A stretch of DNA of 64,000 nucleotides from Parasphingopyxis algicola (GCF_013378075.1 NZ_CP051131.1:1302001-1366000), one strand, 5' to 3'. Shown: positions 42,982 to 51,972, numbered from the stretch's first letter. The notes: generated from the letters alone by a model not told the origin. Made by a program: numbers and translations.

Positions 42982-44313
42982 ATGAGGCTCTTGCTGATAC
43001 TGTTCTGCCTGGCGGCGGCCACGCCCGCGGCAGCATCCACCGGAGCCCAGCGTCCCAACATCATCGTCATCCTCACCGACGATCTCGGCTATGGCGATCT
43101 CGGCTCCTACGGCGCGGAGCTGATTGCGACGCCGGCGCTCGACCGGATGGCCGCCGAAGGCGTCCGGCTGACGAGTTTCTACGCCGCGGCCAATGTCTGC
43201 ACGCCCTCACGCGCAAGCCTGCTGACCGGCCGCTATGCGATCCGGTCGGGCCTCGCCGAGCAGGTGATCCAGCCATGGAGCGATCACGGGCTGCCGGGCG
43301 ACGAGATCACGATTGCCGAGATGCTCGGCGCCGATGGCTATCGCACGGCGCTGATCGGCAAATGGCATCTCGGACACCAGCCCGAGCACCATCCGTTGCG
43401 CCATGGTTTCGACACGTTTTTCGGCATTCCCTACAGCAACGACATGAATCCGCTGGCGTTGTACGAAGGCGAAACGGCGGTCGAACAGCCGGTCGAACAG
43501 GCGACGATGACGCAGCGCTTCACCGATCGCGCGATCGCGATCGTCGAGGCCGAGGACGACCGTCCCTTCTTCATCTATCTCGCCCATCCGATGCCGCATA
43601 TTCCGCTGCACGCGACCGAACAGTTTCGGGGCCGCTCGCAGGCCGGGCTGTATGGCGACGTCGTCGAGGAACTGGACTGGAACACGGGCAGACTGCTCGA
43701 AGCGTTGCGGCAATCGGGGCAAGCGGACAACACATTGGTGATCTTCACCAGCGACAACGGCCCGTGGTTCGAAGGATCGTCGGGCATGCATCGCGGCCGC
43801 AAGGGCGGCAGCTGGGATGCCGGATATCGCGTGCCCTTCATCGCCTGGTGGCCGGGGCGGCTGCCGGCCGGGGCGGTTTCCGACGCCCCGGCGATGCTGA
43901 TCGATCTGCTGCCGACTTTTGCCGCACTGACGGGATCCGCCATGCCCGACGACCGGCCGATCGACGGCCGCGACATCTGGCCGGCTCTCGCTGACGGTGC
44001 CCCGTCTCCGCACGAGGCGCTCTATTTCTTCAACAATGCCTATCTGACAGCGGTCCGGGCCGGCGACTGGCGGCTCGTCGTGCAGGACTATTACCGCACA
44101 TTCGATCTGCCGTTCGATCAGTTCGGGTGGTTCCTCCTCTTCGATCTGAGCCGCGATCCCGCCGAACGCTACAGCCTGGCTGCCACTTTCCCGTCCGTCC
44201 TCGCGGAAATGCGGACCCATCTCGAGGCGGCACGCGAACGATTCGAAGTGCCGGAGCGCCCGCCCTTCCGGCTGCCCGTACCCGTTGGCGAGGATGACGA
44301 TCCCCAATCTTGA
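42982..44313 (+). CDS. Arylsulfatase A-like sulfatase (S1 family, exported)
   Basis: 443 residues. Signal peptide ends ATPAAAS. Core: NIIVILTDDLGYGDLGSYG (metal-binding DD), signature CTPSRASLLTGRYAIRSGL (formylglycine Cys), IGKWHLGH, PHIPLHA, and VIFTSDNGPW. This is the classical arylsulfatase A/GalNAc-6-sulfatase type. It begins 14 bp after tetR with AAAGGGA upstream and is probably cotranscribed with it. Confidence 0.94.
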   Translation: MRLLLILFCLAAATPAAASTGAQRPNIIVILTDDLGYGDLGSYGAELIATPALDRMAAEGVRLTSFYAAANVCTPSRASLLTGRYAIRSGLAEQVIQPWSDHGLPGDEITIAEMLGADGYRTALIGKWHLGHQPEHHPLRHGFDTFFGIPYSNDMNPLALYEGETAVEQPVEQATMTQRFTDRAIAIVEAEDDRPFFIYLAHPMPHIPLHATEQFRGRSQAGLYGDVVEELDWNTGRLLEALRQSGQADNTLVIFTSDNGPWFEGSSGMHRGRKGGSWDAGYRVPFIAWWPGRLPAGAVSDAPAMLIDLLPTFAALTGSAMPDDRPIDGRDIWPALADGAPSPHEALYFFNNAYLTAVRAGDWRLVVQDYYRTFDLPFDQFGWFLLFDLSRDPAERYSLAATFPSVLAEMRTHLEAARERFEVPERPPFRLPVPVGEDDDPQS

Positions 44314-44326
44314 CGGTTGACTTTCC

Positions 44327-44337
44327 AATTGGTGAGC
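44327..44337 (+). promoter_or_regulatory. TGGTGAG motif copy 4 (TonB receptor promoter)
   Basis: AATTGGTGAGC, one base different from the TGGTTAG core of the other three sites, in the gap before the TonB-dependent receptor. Confidence 0.4.
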
Positions 44338-44343
44338 GAGTAG

Positions 44344-44367
44344 TTCGTTATCCGACCGGATAACGAA
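44344..44367. promoter_or_regulatory. 24-bp perfect palindrome upstream of TonB receptor (candidate operator)
   Basis: TTCGTTATCCG-AC-CGGATAACGAA, a perfect inverted repeat with 11-bp arms, 48 bp before the receptor start. Length and symmetry suit a dimeric repressor of the LacI or TetR type. It could also form an mRNA hairpin if transcription starts upstream. Confidence 0.65.
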
Positions 44368-44414
44368 TGGCGAAAAGCCGGCACGGTCGGACCAATGGGA
44401 GAGGAACGGGGATC

Positions 44415-46799
44415 ATGACAGGCAAACGGATTCTATCTGGTGTCGCACCGGGCGCCATCATCGCAACGCTTTTGAGCGCGCCGGCGGCGGCTCAGGAAAC
44501 GGCTCAAGGCGCGGCTGCCACCGGCAGCCAGCCGATAATCGTAACCGCGCAGCGGCGCGAGCAGCAGCTTCAGGACGTGCCGATTTCGGTGTCCGCCTAT
44601 TCGGGCGACGATCTGCTCGACCGGCAGGTCGGCGATCTGACCAATCTGACCCAGATCGCGCCATCGGTGACCTTCACCCAGAGCACCAACGCGCTCAACA
44701 GTTCGGTGCAGATTCGCGGCGTCGGCACGTCGGTCTTCAGCTCGGCGGTCGAACCCAGCGTCTCCTTCGTGGTCGACGGCGTGGTGCTGTCGCGCCAGGG
44801 CCAGGCTTTTACCGATCTTATCGATATCGAACGGATCGAAGTGCTGCGCGGCCCGCAAAGCACGTTGTTCGGCAAGAACGCGTCGGCCGGCGTCGTCAAT
44901 GTGGTGACCCAGCGGCCGAGCCGCGACTTCGAGTTCCAGGCCGATTTCACTATCGCCGAGATGGACGAATATCGGGCCCGCGGCAGCGTTTCTGGCCCGA
45001 TCAGCGATACGATCGGCGCCCGGCTGACCGGGTTCTACACCGATGTCGGCGGCCATATCGAAAACCAGTTCGACGATCGCGAGTTCAACGGATCGGAACG
45101 CTGGGGCCTGCGCGGCAAGCTCGAATTCGATATCACGCCGACGATCAACCTGCTGCTGATCGGCGACTATCGCGAGAGCGACGATGAATGCTGCATGTGG
45201 CAGGCGCGCCAGTTCACCAATCCGGCATTTTTCGCGGCCAATCCCGATATCGTTCCGAGCCCGACCAACCGCGAGACCAATGTCAACGCGCCGGTCTTCA
45301 ACCGGACCGAGAGCTGGGGCGTGTCGGCCGAGGCCAATATCGATATCGGCGAACATGTACTCACATCCGTCACCGCCTATCGGGAATGGGATTTCCGCAA
45401 TGCGATCGATGTCGACGGCACACCGTCGATCGGAATCCCCGGTATCCTGGGTTTCGACATCAATAACGGCGAGACGAATATCGAGCAGTTCACGCAGGAA
45501 GTGCGCCTGACATCGCCAAGCGGCGGCCTGTTCGAATATATTGTCGGGGCGTTCTATTTCGATCTGAACCTCGATCGCCTGTTCACGCGCAAACTGTGTC
45601 TGGCGGGGCTGTCGCCGGAGGCCTGTCCGCAGATATCGATACCTCCGGCGCCTGGCTTCCCGCCGATCCTGCCGCTGTCGCAATCGGGCTTCTTCAATGG
45701 CGACGTCCAGAACCGGAACTATGCCGGTTTTGCCGATGTGACGGTGAACATCGCCGACAATTTCCGGGTTATCGGCGGTATCCGCATTTTGCGGGAGGAA
45801 TTGGACGTCGGCCTGGTCCGACCGGTCCAGCCGCTATTTGCCGGAGACGGCGTGTTGAACGGCGAGATCGCACCCGCCAACATCTTCGTCGACGAGGATG
45901 GCGACGGCAATCTCGACCCGATCGTTCAGGACGGACGGATCCGCGACACCGCAGTGACCGGCCGAGCCGTCGTCCAATATGATTTCTCGCCGGACGCCAA
46001 CATCTATGCAAGCTATTCGCGCGGCTATAAGGGGCCCACGGCCGATGTCGCCTTCGACCCGGATTTCGTGCCCGGCGACCGCAGCATCTTCCCGACCGTC
46101 GCTCCGGAAACGTCCAACGCCTACGAAATCGGCTTCCGGTCCCAGGCGCTCAACGGGGCCTTCACGTTCAACGTCTCCGCCTTTCTGGCCGATTATGACG
46201 ATTTCCAATCGCAATCCTTCGATGCCGTGGCGACGACGTTCGTGCTCAGCAATGTCGGCCAGGTGCGCACGAAGGGCGTCGAGATCGAGTTTGCCGCGCA
46301 GCCCAGCGACAGCTTCTCGCTCAGTGGCGGTATTTCCTACACCGATGCTGCGGTTCGTTCCTTCCCCAACGGCCAATGCTTCACCCCCGCCGCTCTCGAC
46401 CCCGATTGCGTGAACGGCGTCAAGGATCTGGCCGGCGCCCGGTTGCCCAATTCGCCGACCTGGCGCGCCATTCTCAACGCCCGGTACGATCAGCCGCTCA
46501 GCGACAGCCTCGGCGGCTTCATCCAGGCGGGAATGCGCTGGCAGAGCGATACGCAGTTCTCGATCACGCAAAACCCCAATACGATTCAGGACGGTTATGC
46601 GATCGTCGATGCCAGTGTCGGGCTGACCGCCGATGACGGCCGCTACACGGTGACGCTGTTCGTCCGCAATTTGTTCGACACCAACTATACGAACTTCATC
46701 TTCCAGGATCCGGTGCTGACCGGCGAGGTGAACCTCAATCAATATGCGCCACGGGATGCGGACCGCTATTTCGGCGGTTCGGTTCGCGTGCGTTTTTGA
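44415..46799 (+). CDS. TonB-dependent outer-membrane receptor
   Basis: 794 residues from the ATG at 44415. Signal peptide ends SAPAAAQ. TonB-box-like IIVTAQRREQQLQDVPISVS, plug domain with VQIRGVGTSVFSSAVEPSV, IEVLRGPQSTLFGKNASAGVVN, then a 22-strand barrel closing with the terminal aromatic FGGSVRVRF. The QDVPISVSAYSG type is widespread in sphingomonads for carbohydrates and aromatic or terpenoid compounds. Followed five bases later by the SGNH hydrolase gene; likely imports the sulfated substrate of this locus. Confidence 0.95.
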   Translation: MTGKRILSGVAPGAIIATLLSAPAAAQETAQGAAATGSQPIIVTAQRREQQLQDVPISVSAYSGDDLLDRQVGDLTNLTQIAPSVTFTQSTNALNSSVQIRGVGTSVFSSAVEPSVSFVVDGVVLSRQGQAFTDLIDIERIEVLRGPQSTLFGKNASAGVVNVVTQRPSRDFEFQADFTIAEMDEYRARGSVSGPISDTIGARLTGFYTDVGGHIENQFDDREFNGSERWGLRGKLEFDITPTINLLLIGDYRESDDECCMWQARQFTNPAFFAANPDIVPSPTNRETNVNAPVFNRTESWGVSAEANIDIGEHVLTSVTAYREWDFRNAIDVDGTPSIGIPGILGFDINNGETNIEQFTQEVRLTSPSGGLFEYIVGAFYFDLNLDRLFTRKLCLAGLSPEACPQISIPPAPGFPPILPLSQSGFFNGDVQNRNYAGFADVTVNIADNFRVIGGIRILREELDVGLVRPVQPLFAGDGVLNGEIAPANIFVDEDGDGNLDPIVQDGRIRDTAVTGRAVVQYDFSPDANIYASYSRGYKGPTADVAFDPDFVPGDRSIFPTVAPETSNAYEIGFRSQALNGAFTFNVSAFLADYDDFQSQSFDAVATTFVLSNVGQVRTKGVEIEFAAQPSDSFSLSGGISYTDAAVRSFPNGQCFTPAALDPDCVNGVKDLAGARLPNSPTWRAILNARYDQPLSDSLGGFIQAGMRWQSDTQFSITQNPNTIQDGYAIVDASVGLTADDGRYTVTLFVRNLFDTNYTNFIFQDPVLTGEVNLNQYAPRDADRYFGGSVRVRF

Positions 46800-46804
46800 T
46801 CGCG

Positions 46805-47557
46805 ATGCTCCGCCCGACGCCCCGGCGCGGAGCAATCCGGCCCGCGCGGTTGTTGCGGATTCCGGCGGCGCTGTTTCTGGGCTTGGCCGGTGCGACGCCT
46901 CTAGCGGCTACCGCCCCCGACGATCCGCCTCCGGCACCGGAAACCGATGCCGACTGTATCCCGGCGGCGGCGCTGGCGACATATGTGCAGCGCCGATGGG
47001 AACGCCGTGTCGATCAATGGCGGAGCTTGCCGCGGCAAAACGCAAACATCGTCTTCCTCGGTTCCAGCATCATCGAAGAAGGGCCTTGGTCCGAGCTGTT
47101 TCCGGAGAGCGCGGTCGTCAACCGCGGCATCGGCGCCGACACGACCACCGGCGTTCTCGACCGGCTCGACGAAGTGGTCGCACTGCGTCCGGACAAGATA
47201 TTGCTCTATATCGGCGGCAACGATTTCAGCGTGCTGAACGATAGCGAAGGCGCGGCCACGGCCCGGTTCGACCAGATCATTCGCCGATTGAACGATGCCC
47301 TGCCGGCAACCGAGATTTTCGTCGCGACGCTGTTCGCGCGGGAGGCGCGGTTCGCCGAGTCGATCGAACGCTATAACCGCCACCTGGTGGCGCGCGCAGC
47401 CGAGGGCGGTTTCACCCTGATTGACGGGCATCCGCTGTTCGCCCGGGAGGACGGGAGCATGGACAGCCGCTATTCCAACGACGAAATCCATCTGAACGGC
47501 GATGCCTATCGGCGGTGGGCGGCACTCCTCAGGCCTTTTCTCGTGTCGGGCCGGTAA
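46805..47557 (+). CDS. SGNH/GDSL-type esterase (exported)
   Basis: 250 residues. An N-terminal hydrophobic stretch (RIPAALFLGLAGATPLAATA) acts as signal. Block I IVFLGSSIIEEGPW (Ser nucleophile), block III YIGGNDFSV, block V NDEIHLNGDAYRRW (Asp-x-x-His). Probably a carbohydrate esterase removing acetyl or other acyl groups in the periplasm. It starts six bases after the receptor stop and precedes the GH3 gene by 23 bp, so the three form an operon. Confidence 0.92.
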   Translation: MLRPTPRRGAIRPARLLRIPAALFLGLAGATPLAATAPDDPPPAPETDADCIPAAALATYVQRRWERRVDQWRSLPRQNANIVFLGSSIIEEGPWSELFPESAVVNRGIGADTTTGVLDRLDEVVALRPDKILLYIGGNDFSVLNDSEGAATARFDQIIRRLNDALPATEIFVATLFAREARFAESIERYNRHLVARAAEGGFTLIDGHPLFAREDGSMDSRYSNDEIHLNGDAYRRWAALLRPFLVSGR

Positions 47558-47580
47558 TTTGCAGCTTCGGAGAGAGAATT

Positions 47581-49689
47581 GTGACTGACTACGCGCCCCG
47601 CAAGGGAATGACCGGTGCCGAAATCGCCGAGACGGTGGACGCGATACTCGCCGAGGCGACGCTCGAGGAGAAGGTCGGGATGATGTCCGGCCGGGGATTC
47701 CTGAAACAGATTGCCGAGGATGAGGGCGTCTGGGGCGCCCGGCCCTATCGCGCGGGCGGCGGGATCGAGCGGCTCGGCGTACCGTGTCTCTGGTTCACCG
47801 ACGGGCCGCGCGGCGTGGCGCGCGGACAATCCACCGCCTTTCCCTGTTCGATGGCGCGCGGCGCGAGCTTCGATGTCGATCTCGAACGCCGGATCGGCGA
47901 GGCGATGGGCATCGAAATCCGCGCCCAGGATTGCAATCTCTCAGGCGCCGTCTGCATCAACCTGTTGCGGCATCCGGCCTGGGGCCGCGCGCAGGAAACC
48001 TATGGCGAGGACCCGCATCATCTCGGCGAGATGGGAGCGGCGCTCACGACCGGTATCCAGACCCATAATGTGATCGCGACGGTCAAGCATTTCGCGCTCA
48101 ATTCGATCGAGAATACGCGGTTCCAGATCGACGTGACGATCGGCGAACGGCCCTTGCGCGAAGTCTATCTGCCGCATTTCAGGCGCGTGCTCGATGCGGG
48201 CTGCGCGAGCGTGATGAGCGCCTATAACAAGCTGAACGGCGAATATTGCGGGCAACACCGCATCCTGCTGACGGACATATTGCGCGGCGATTGGCGGTTC
48301 GAGGGCTTCGTCCATTCCGACTGGCTGCTCGGCGTCTACAAACCCTATGGCGCGAGCGCCGGACTCGATATCGAAAACCCGGAGCCGCTGATATATGGCG
48401 AAAAGCTCGTCGCGGCCGTCGCGGCCGGTCATGTCGAGCCCGAAGTGATCGACCGCGCCTGCCGGCGCATCCTGACGACGCTCTATCGGTTCGCCGCCGC
48501 CGAGGATCCGCTTGAGGATTATCCGGAGACACTTGTCGCCAGCGACGGCCATCGCATGCTCGCCCGCGAGGCTGCCGAGAAGAGCGCCGTGCTGCTCAAG
48601 AATGACGACCTGCTGCCGCTCGCCAAGGACAAGATCGGCAAGCTTGCCGTACTCGGCAGACTGGCTTCGACGGAAAATACCGGCGATCACGGTTCGAGCC
48701 GGGTGCGCGCGCCCTATGTCGTGACGCCGCTTCAGGGTTTGCGGGACTATCTCGGCGAGGTCACCATCGTGACCGGCGTCGAGAGCGATCTGGACGCTGC
48801 ACGAAAGACGGCGGGCGACGCCGACGCCGTCGTCGTCGTCGTTGGCTACACGGCGGACGACGAGGGCGAGTTCATTCCCGGCGATCTCGTCCCGCCGGGC
48901 ATGTCCGATCAACTCGCCCAGGCCGCCGAAGCCGTCGGGCGCGATCGCCCCAATCAGCCGCGCGGCGGCGACCGCGCCAATCTCGATCTTCCGGACGATC
49001 AGATCGCGCTGATCGAAGCGGCGGCGGAGAGCGGGAAGCCGGTGATCGTCGTGATCGTCGCGGGATCGGCGGTGATGGTCGAGCGATGGCAGGGCGGCGC
49101 AGCCGCGATCCTGCAGACTTTCTATGCAGGCATGGAAGGCGGCCACGCGCTGGCTCGCTTGCTGTTCGGCGATGTATCGCCATCCGGCAAGCTGCCCTTT
49201 ACCGTTGCACGCGACGTGGCCGACTATCCGTTTTTCGACCGCACCGCGACGACGATCACCTACGATCTGTGGCACGGCTACACCAAGTTCGAACGCGACG
49301 GGATCGCACCCCGCTACCCGTTCGGCCACGGCTTGAGTTATGCGGATTTCGGCTATCGCGGCTTGCGGTTGCGCGAAACGGACGATGCGATCATGGCGCA
49401 GGTCAGCGTCGCCAATAGCGGCGCATGCACCGCAGAGGAGATCGTACAGCTCTATGTCGGAACCCCGGGCGCGGTCGTCGACCGGCCGGCGAAGCAGCTC
49501 ATGGCGTTTGACCGGGTGGCCTTGGAACCGGGCGAGACGCGGACGATCGCGCTGGCCGTGGACAAGGCGCAATTGCGCTACTGGGACGAAGACCGGCAGT
49601 GCTGGCGACACGAGAGCGGCCGATATCGGATCGGCGTCGGCGGATCGTCCGACGATGACGCACTCCTGACGACGGAGTTGGAGCTGTAA
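47581..49689 (+). CDS. Glycoside hydrolase family 3 (beta-glucosidase/beta-xylosidase type)
   Basis: 702 residues from the GTG at 47581 with GGAGAGA upstream. N-terminal (alpha/beta)8 domain: LEEKVGMMSG, WFTDGPRGVARG, VKHFALNSIENTR and the nucleophile motif FVHSDWL (Asp). The alpha/beta sandwich domain has AVLLKNDDLLPLA, and a C-terminal fibronectin-III-like domain has YPFGHGLSYADFGY and QLYVGTP. No signal peptide is visible, so it probably acts in the cytoplasm on imported glycosides. With xylA/xylB nearby, xylosidase activity is a reasonable guess but family GH3 has many specificities. Confidence 0.94.
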   Translation: MTDYAPRKGMTGAEIAETVDAILAEATLEEKVGMMSGRGFLKQIAEDEGVWGARPYRAGGGIERLGVPCLWFTDGPRGVARGQSTAFPCSMARGASFDVDLERRIGEAMGIEIRAQDCNLSGAVCINLLRHPAWGRAQETYGEDPHHLGEMGAALTTGIQTHNVIATVKHFALNSIENTRFQIDVTIGERPLREVYLPHFRRVLDAGCASVMSAYNKLNGEYCGQHRILLTDILRGDWRFEGFVHSDWLLGVYKPYGASAGLDIENPEPLIYGEKLVAAVAAGHVEPEVIDRACRRILTTLYRFAAAEDPLEDYPETLVASDGHRMLAREAAEKSAVLLKNDDLLPLAKDKIGKLAVLGRLASTENTGDHGSSRVRAPYVVTPLQGLRDYLGEVTIVTGVESDLDAARKTAGDADAVVVVVGYTADDEGEFIPGDLVPPGMSDQLAQAAEAVGRDRPNQPRGGDRANLDLPDDQIALIEAAAESGKPVIVVIVAGSAVMVERWQGGAAAILQTFYAGMEGGHALARLLFGDVSPSGKLPFTVARDVADYPFFDRTATTITYDLWHGYTKFERDGIAPRYPFGHGLSYADFGYRGLRLRETDDAIMAQVSVANSGACTAEEIVQLYVGTPGAVVDRPAKQLMAFDRVALEPGETRTIALAVDKAQLRYWDEDRQCWRHESGRYRIGVGGSSDDDALLTTELEL

Positions 49690-49777
49690 CCGCATCGCGG
49701 AAAAGTCCCCGAAAGACCGCCTGCGCTTGTGCCACCCGCCGAAAACGGCATGGTGGGAGCTGGATCGATGGAGAAGG

Positions 49778-50641
49778 ATGGAATCGGTCATGACAGCGCG
49801 ATTCGCCGCCATAGCGGCCATCTTCACGGTGCTCGCCGCTTGCGCGGACGACCCGTCCGAGAATGTGGCCGATGCCGCCTGCGGCCTGACCGACGGCCAA
49901 CAGGGAGCTTTCTTGGAGGTCGCCGCCGGATCCTTCGAAAAAGGCCGCGACGCACTCTATCCTGAAGAAGGCATACCGACGCGGCTCGCGGTCGACGGGT
50001 TTGCCATCCAGGCCCATGAAGTCACCAACGACCAGTTTGCCGCCTTTGTCGAAGCAACCGGCTATGTGACCGATGCGGAGCCCGCCGGGTCCGCGCTGTT
50101 CGACGGCAATGGCTGGCGGCTGGCCGACGATGCGACCTGGCGCACACCCGGAGGCGCGGGATCGACGATCGAAGGGCGCGGCAACCACCCCGTCGTCCAT
50201 GTCAGCCATGCCGATGCCCGCGCCTATGCGGCATGGGCCGGCGGGCGCCTGCCGAGCGAAGTCGAGTGGGAATATGCGGCCGCACAGGGGCTGCGGGATC
50301 CCGCCGACCCGTTTTCCGGCGCCCTGGACGATGAGGGGCAGCCGATCGCCAATGTCTGGCAGGGCATGTTCCCCTACCAGAATCTCGGTACCGACGGTTT
50401 TCTGACGACAGCCGCCGTGGGTTGCTTTCCCGAGAGCGAGGCGGGGCTGTACGACATGATCGGCAATGTCTGGGAGTGGACCGACACGCCTTTCGGACCG
50501 GGGCGCCATACCATCAAGGGCGGCTCGCATCTGTGTGCGGAAAATTACTGCCGCCGCTATCGCCCCGCTTCGCGGCAACCGCAGGAAAGCGATTTCTCCG
50601 CCAGCCATATCGGTTTCCGGATCGTCCGCGATCTCGAATAG
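49778..50641 (+). CDS. Formylglycine-generating enzyme (FGE)-type sulfatase activator with lipoprotein signal
   Basis: 287 residues from the ATG at 49778 (49790 also possible). FGE-sulfatase domain from ~45 on: GSFEKG, IQAHEVTNDQFAAFVEATGY, NHPVVHVSHADARAYAAWAG, RLPSEVEWEYAA, NVWEWTDTPF and the catalytic pair in KGGSHLCAENYCRRYRPASR, which preserves both cysteines (C-x4-C) of aerobic FGE. The N-terminus AAIAAIFTVLAACADD is a lipoprotein signal with lipobox LAA-C. It therefore appears periplasmic and would oxidise the Cys of CxPSR in the exported sulfatases of this locus. Confidence 0.92.
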   Translation: MESVMTARFAAIAAIFTVLAACADDPSENVADAACGLTDGQQGAFLEVAAGSFEKGRDALYPEEGIPTRLAVDGFAIQAHEVTNDQFAAFVEATGYVTDAEPAGSALFDGNGWRLADDATWRTPGGAGSTIEGRGNHPVVHVSHADARAYAAWAGGRLPSEVEWEYAAAQGLRDPADPFSGALDDEGQPIANVWQGMFPYQNLGTDGFLTTAAVGCFPESEAGLYDMIGNVWEWTDTPFGPGRHTIKGGSHLCAENYCRRYRPASRQPQESDFSASHIGFRIVRDLE

Positions 50642-50760
50642 ATTGCCCGACCACGAATCGGCATAACGATCCCGCCCGTCCTCCGGAGACGTGACAAAGC
50701 GGCCAAAAAGTTCCAAATCGGGTCGCGAGCGGACATCAATAGAGCAAGCATCCCAAATTC

Positions 50761-51324
50761 ATGAGCAAATCCCAAGAGACTCAAACTCTTAGCGAGCATG
50801 AGGGCGCTCTGTTAGATGTGGTGCGCCGCAACCAGCCGGTCACCGGCTATCAAATCGCGCAGATTTACGGGAAGAATCCGGTCGCCGCCTTCAACAAGAG
50901 CAAGGGCCAGATCTATCCGATGATCCGCCGGTTCAACAAGGCGGGCCTGATCGAGGGGAGCTTCGTCGAGGGCGACGGCCGCGGCACCGAAATCTGGAGC
51001 TGCACCGAGAAGGGGCTGGAAGCGCTGCGCATATGGTCGCAGCAAATCCTGGACTCCCATCTCCTGCTCGACGATCCGCTGCGGACGCGGATGATGGCGT
51101 TCGACCTGCTGACCGAAGAGGAGCGCTTCGCCTGGATCGTCGAAGCCAAGGCGAAGATCGCGGAAAAACTCGAACAGGTCGAAGCCTTCAACAACCAGGT
51201 CGACGTCCCCTTCCAGCGGTTCGTCCACGACAATGCGATCAGTTCGCTCAGGATGCGGATGGACTGGCTCGACCGGCTCCTGTTCGCCCATACCCGATCC
51301 GGCACCGCTAACGAGCCGGACTAG
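50761..51324 (+). CDS. PadR-like winged-helix regulator
   Basis: 187 residues. PadR winged helix at ~12-85 (EHEGALLDVVRRNQPVTGYQIA, KGQIYPMIRRFNKAGLIEG, CTEKGLEALRIW) and a C-terminal four-helix-type region of the Vir/PadR C-terminal kind. Its stop overlaps the stop of a convergent relative by four bases. Located between the glycan locus and a TonB receptor gene; target unknown. Confidence 0.88.
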   Translation: MSKSQETQTLSEHEGALLDVVRRNQPVTGYQIAQIYGKNPVAAFNKSKGQIYPMIRRFNKAGLIEGSFVEGDGRGTEIWSCTEKGLEALRIWSQQILDSHLLLDDPLRTRMMAFDLLTEEERFAWIVEAKAKIAEKLEQVEAFNNQVDVPFQRFVHDNAISSLRMRMDWLDRLLFAHTRSGTANEPD

Positions 51325-51887
51325 CGTTCGATCCCCCTGCGTCTCCGCGTCCGATCGGCAACGAGATCGAATTTGACGCTGCGCAGCCATTCGATCCTGG
51401 CTTCGAGTATGCGGCGGGCCAGATCGGCGGAATAGGCTTGGGGTTTGGGAACTCTGCCGCCTTGCCGGAGGCGAATATCCTCGAGTCTGGCGTATGCTGC
51501 CGCCTCCGCGTGCGCGATCCAGCCGATACGCTCCTCGAAACAGAGCAAGTCGAAAGCCAGTATCTTCATACGGACCGAATCGGCCGAGAGCAGGTCGGCC
51601 TCGCCCATGTTCCGCGCCCAGTCATGGATTGCGCGAACTCCACGCCGGGTACAGGCCAGCTGGGATTGCGTGCCGAGGGTCCCCTTCTCCTCGACGAGCC
51701 GGTGCCGCAGAAGACTGTCTACGACGTCCTGAAGTGCCGGCGCGAACGCCGTTGCGAACCCGGCCGCCGTACGATCGACCGCCGCCGCGATGTCGCGCAC
51801 GGGGACCGGTTGGTGCTGCCATATGGCGACGAGCACAAGCCCCTCATTCTGGTGTAATTTTGGCGCTGAGATCGGTTCGATCGTCAT
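51321..51887 (-). CDS. Second PadR-like regulator, convergent paralogue
   Basis: 188 residues with the same layout as the preceding gene: an N-terminal winged helix (LHQNEGLVLVAIWQHQPVPVRDIA, DSLLRHRLVEEKG, CTRRGVRAIHDWA) and a helical C-terminus with VRMKILAFDLLCFEERIGWI, which matches TRMMAFDLLTEEERFAWI of the neighbour. Divergence in the DNA-reading helix suggests a different operator or loss of binding. It reads toward its paralogue and away from the receptor gene. Confidence 0.8.
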   Translation of the reverse strand: MTIEPISAPKLHQNEGLVLVAIWQHQPVPVRDIAAAVDRTAAGFATAFAPALQDVVDSLLRHRLVEEKGTLGTQSQLACTRRGVRAIHDWARNMGEADLLSADSVRMKILAFDLLCFEERIGWIAHAEAAAYARLEDIRLRQGGRVPKPQAYSADLARRILEARIEWLRSVKFDLVADRTRRRRGIER

Positions 51888-51930
51888 CGTGCGGATCGGA
51901 TCCTCTGGCTATTTGCTGCGCGTACAGGGC

Positions 51931-51972
51931 AAAAAAAATGGCGGGGGTGAGACTTCCAAAATCACCCCCGCC
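51931..51972 (-). terminator. Rho-independent terminator of TonB receptor gene
   Basis: On the minus strand the perfect 11-bp stem GGCGGGGGTGA / TCACCCCCGCC (51972-51940) with an 11-nt loop is followed by A and T8 (51938-51931). It ends the transcript of the receptor at 52006-54888. Confidence 0.93.

Noticed and set aside
47941-49827. Long open frame antisense to the GH3 gene
   Set aside because: It is a codon-bias shadow of a clear GH3 gene and has no recognisable domain or start site.
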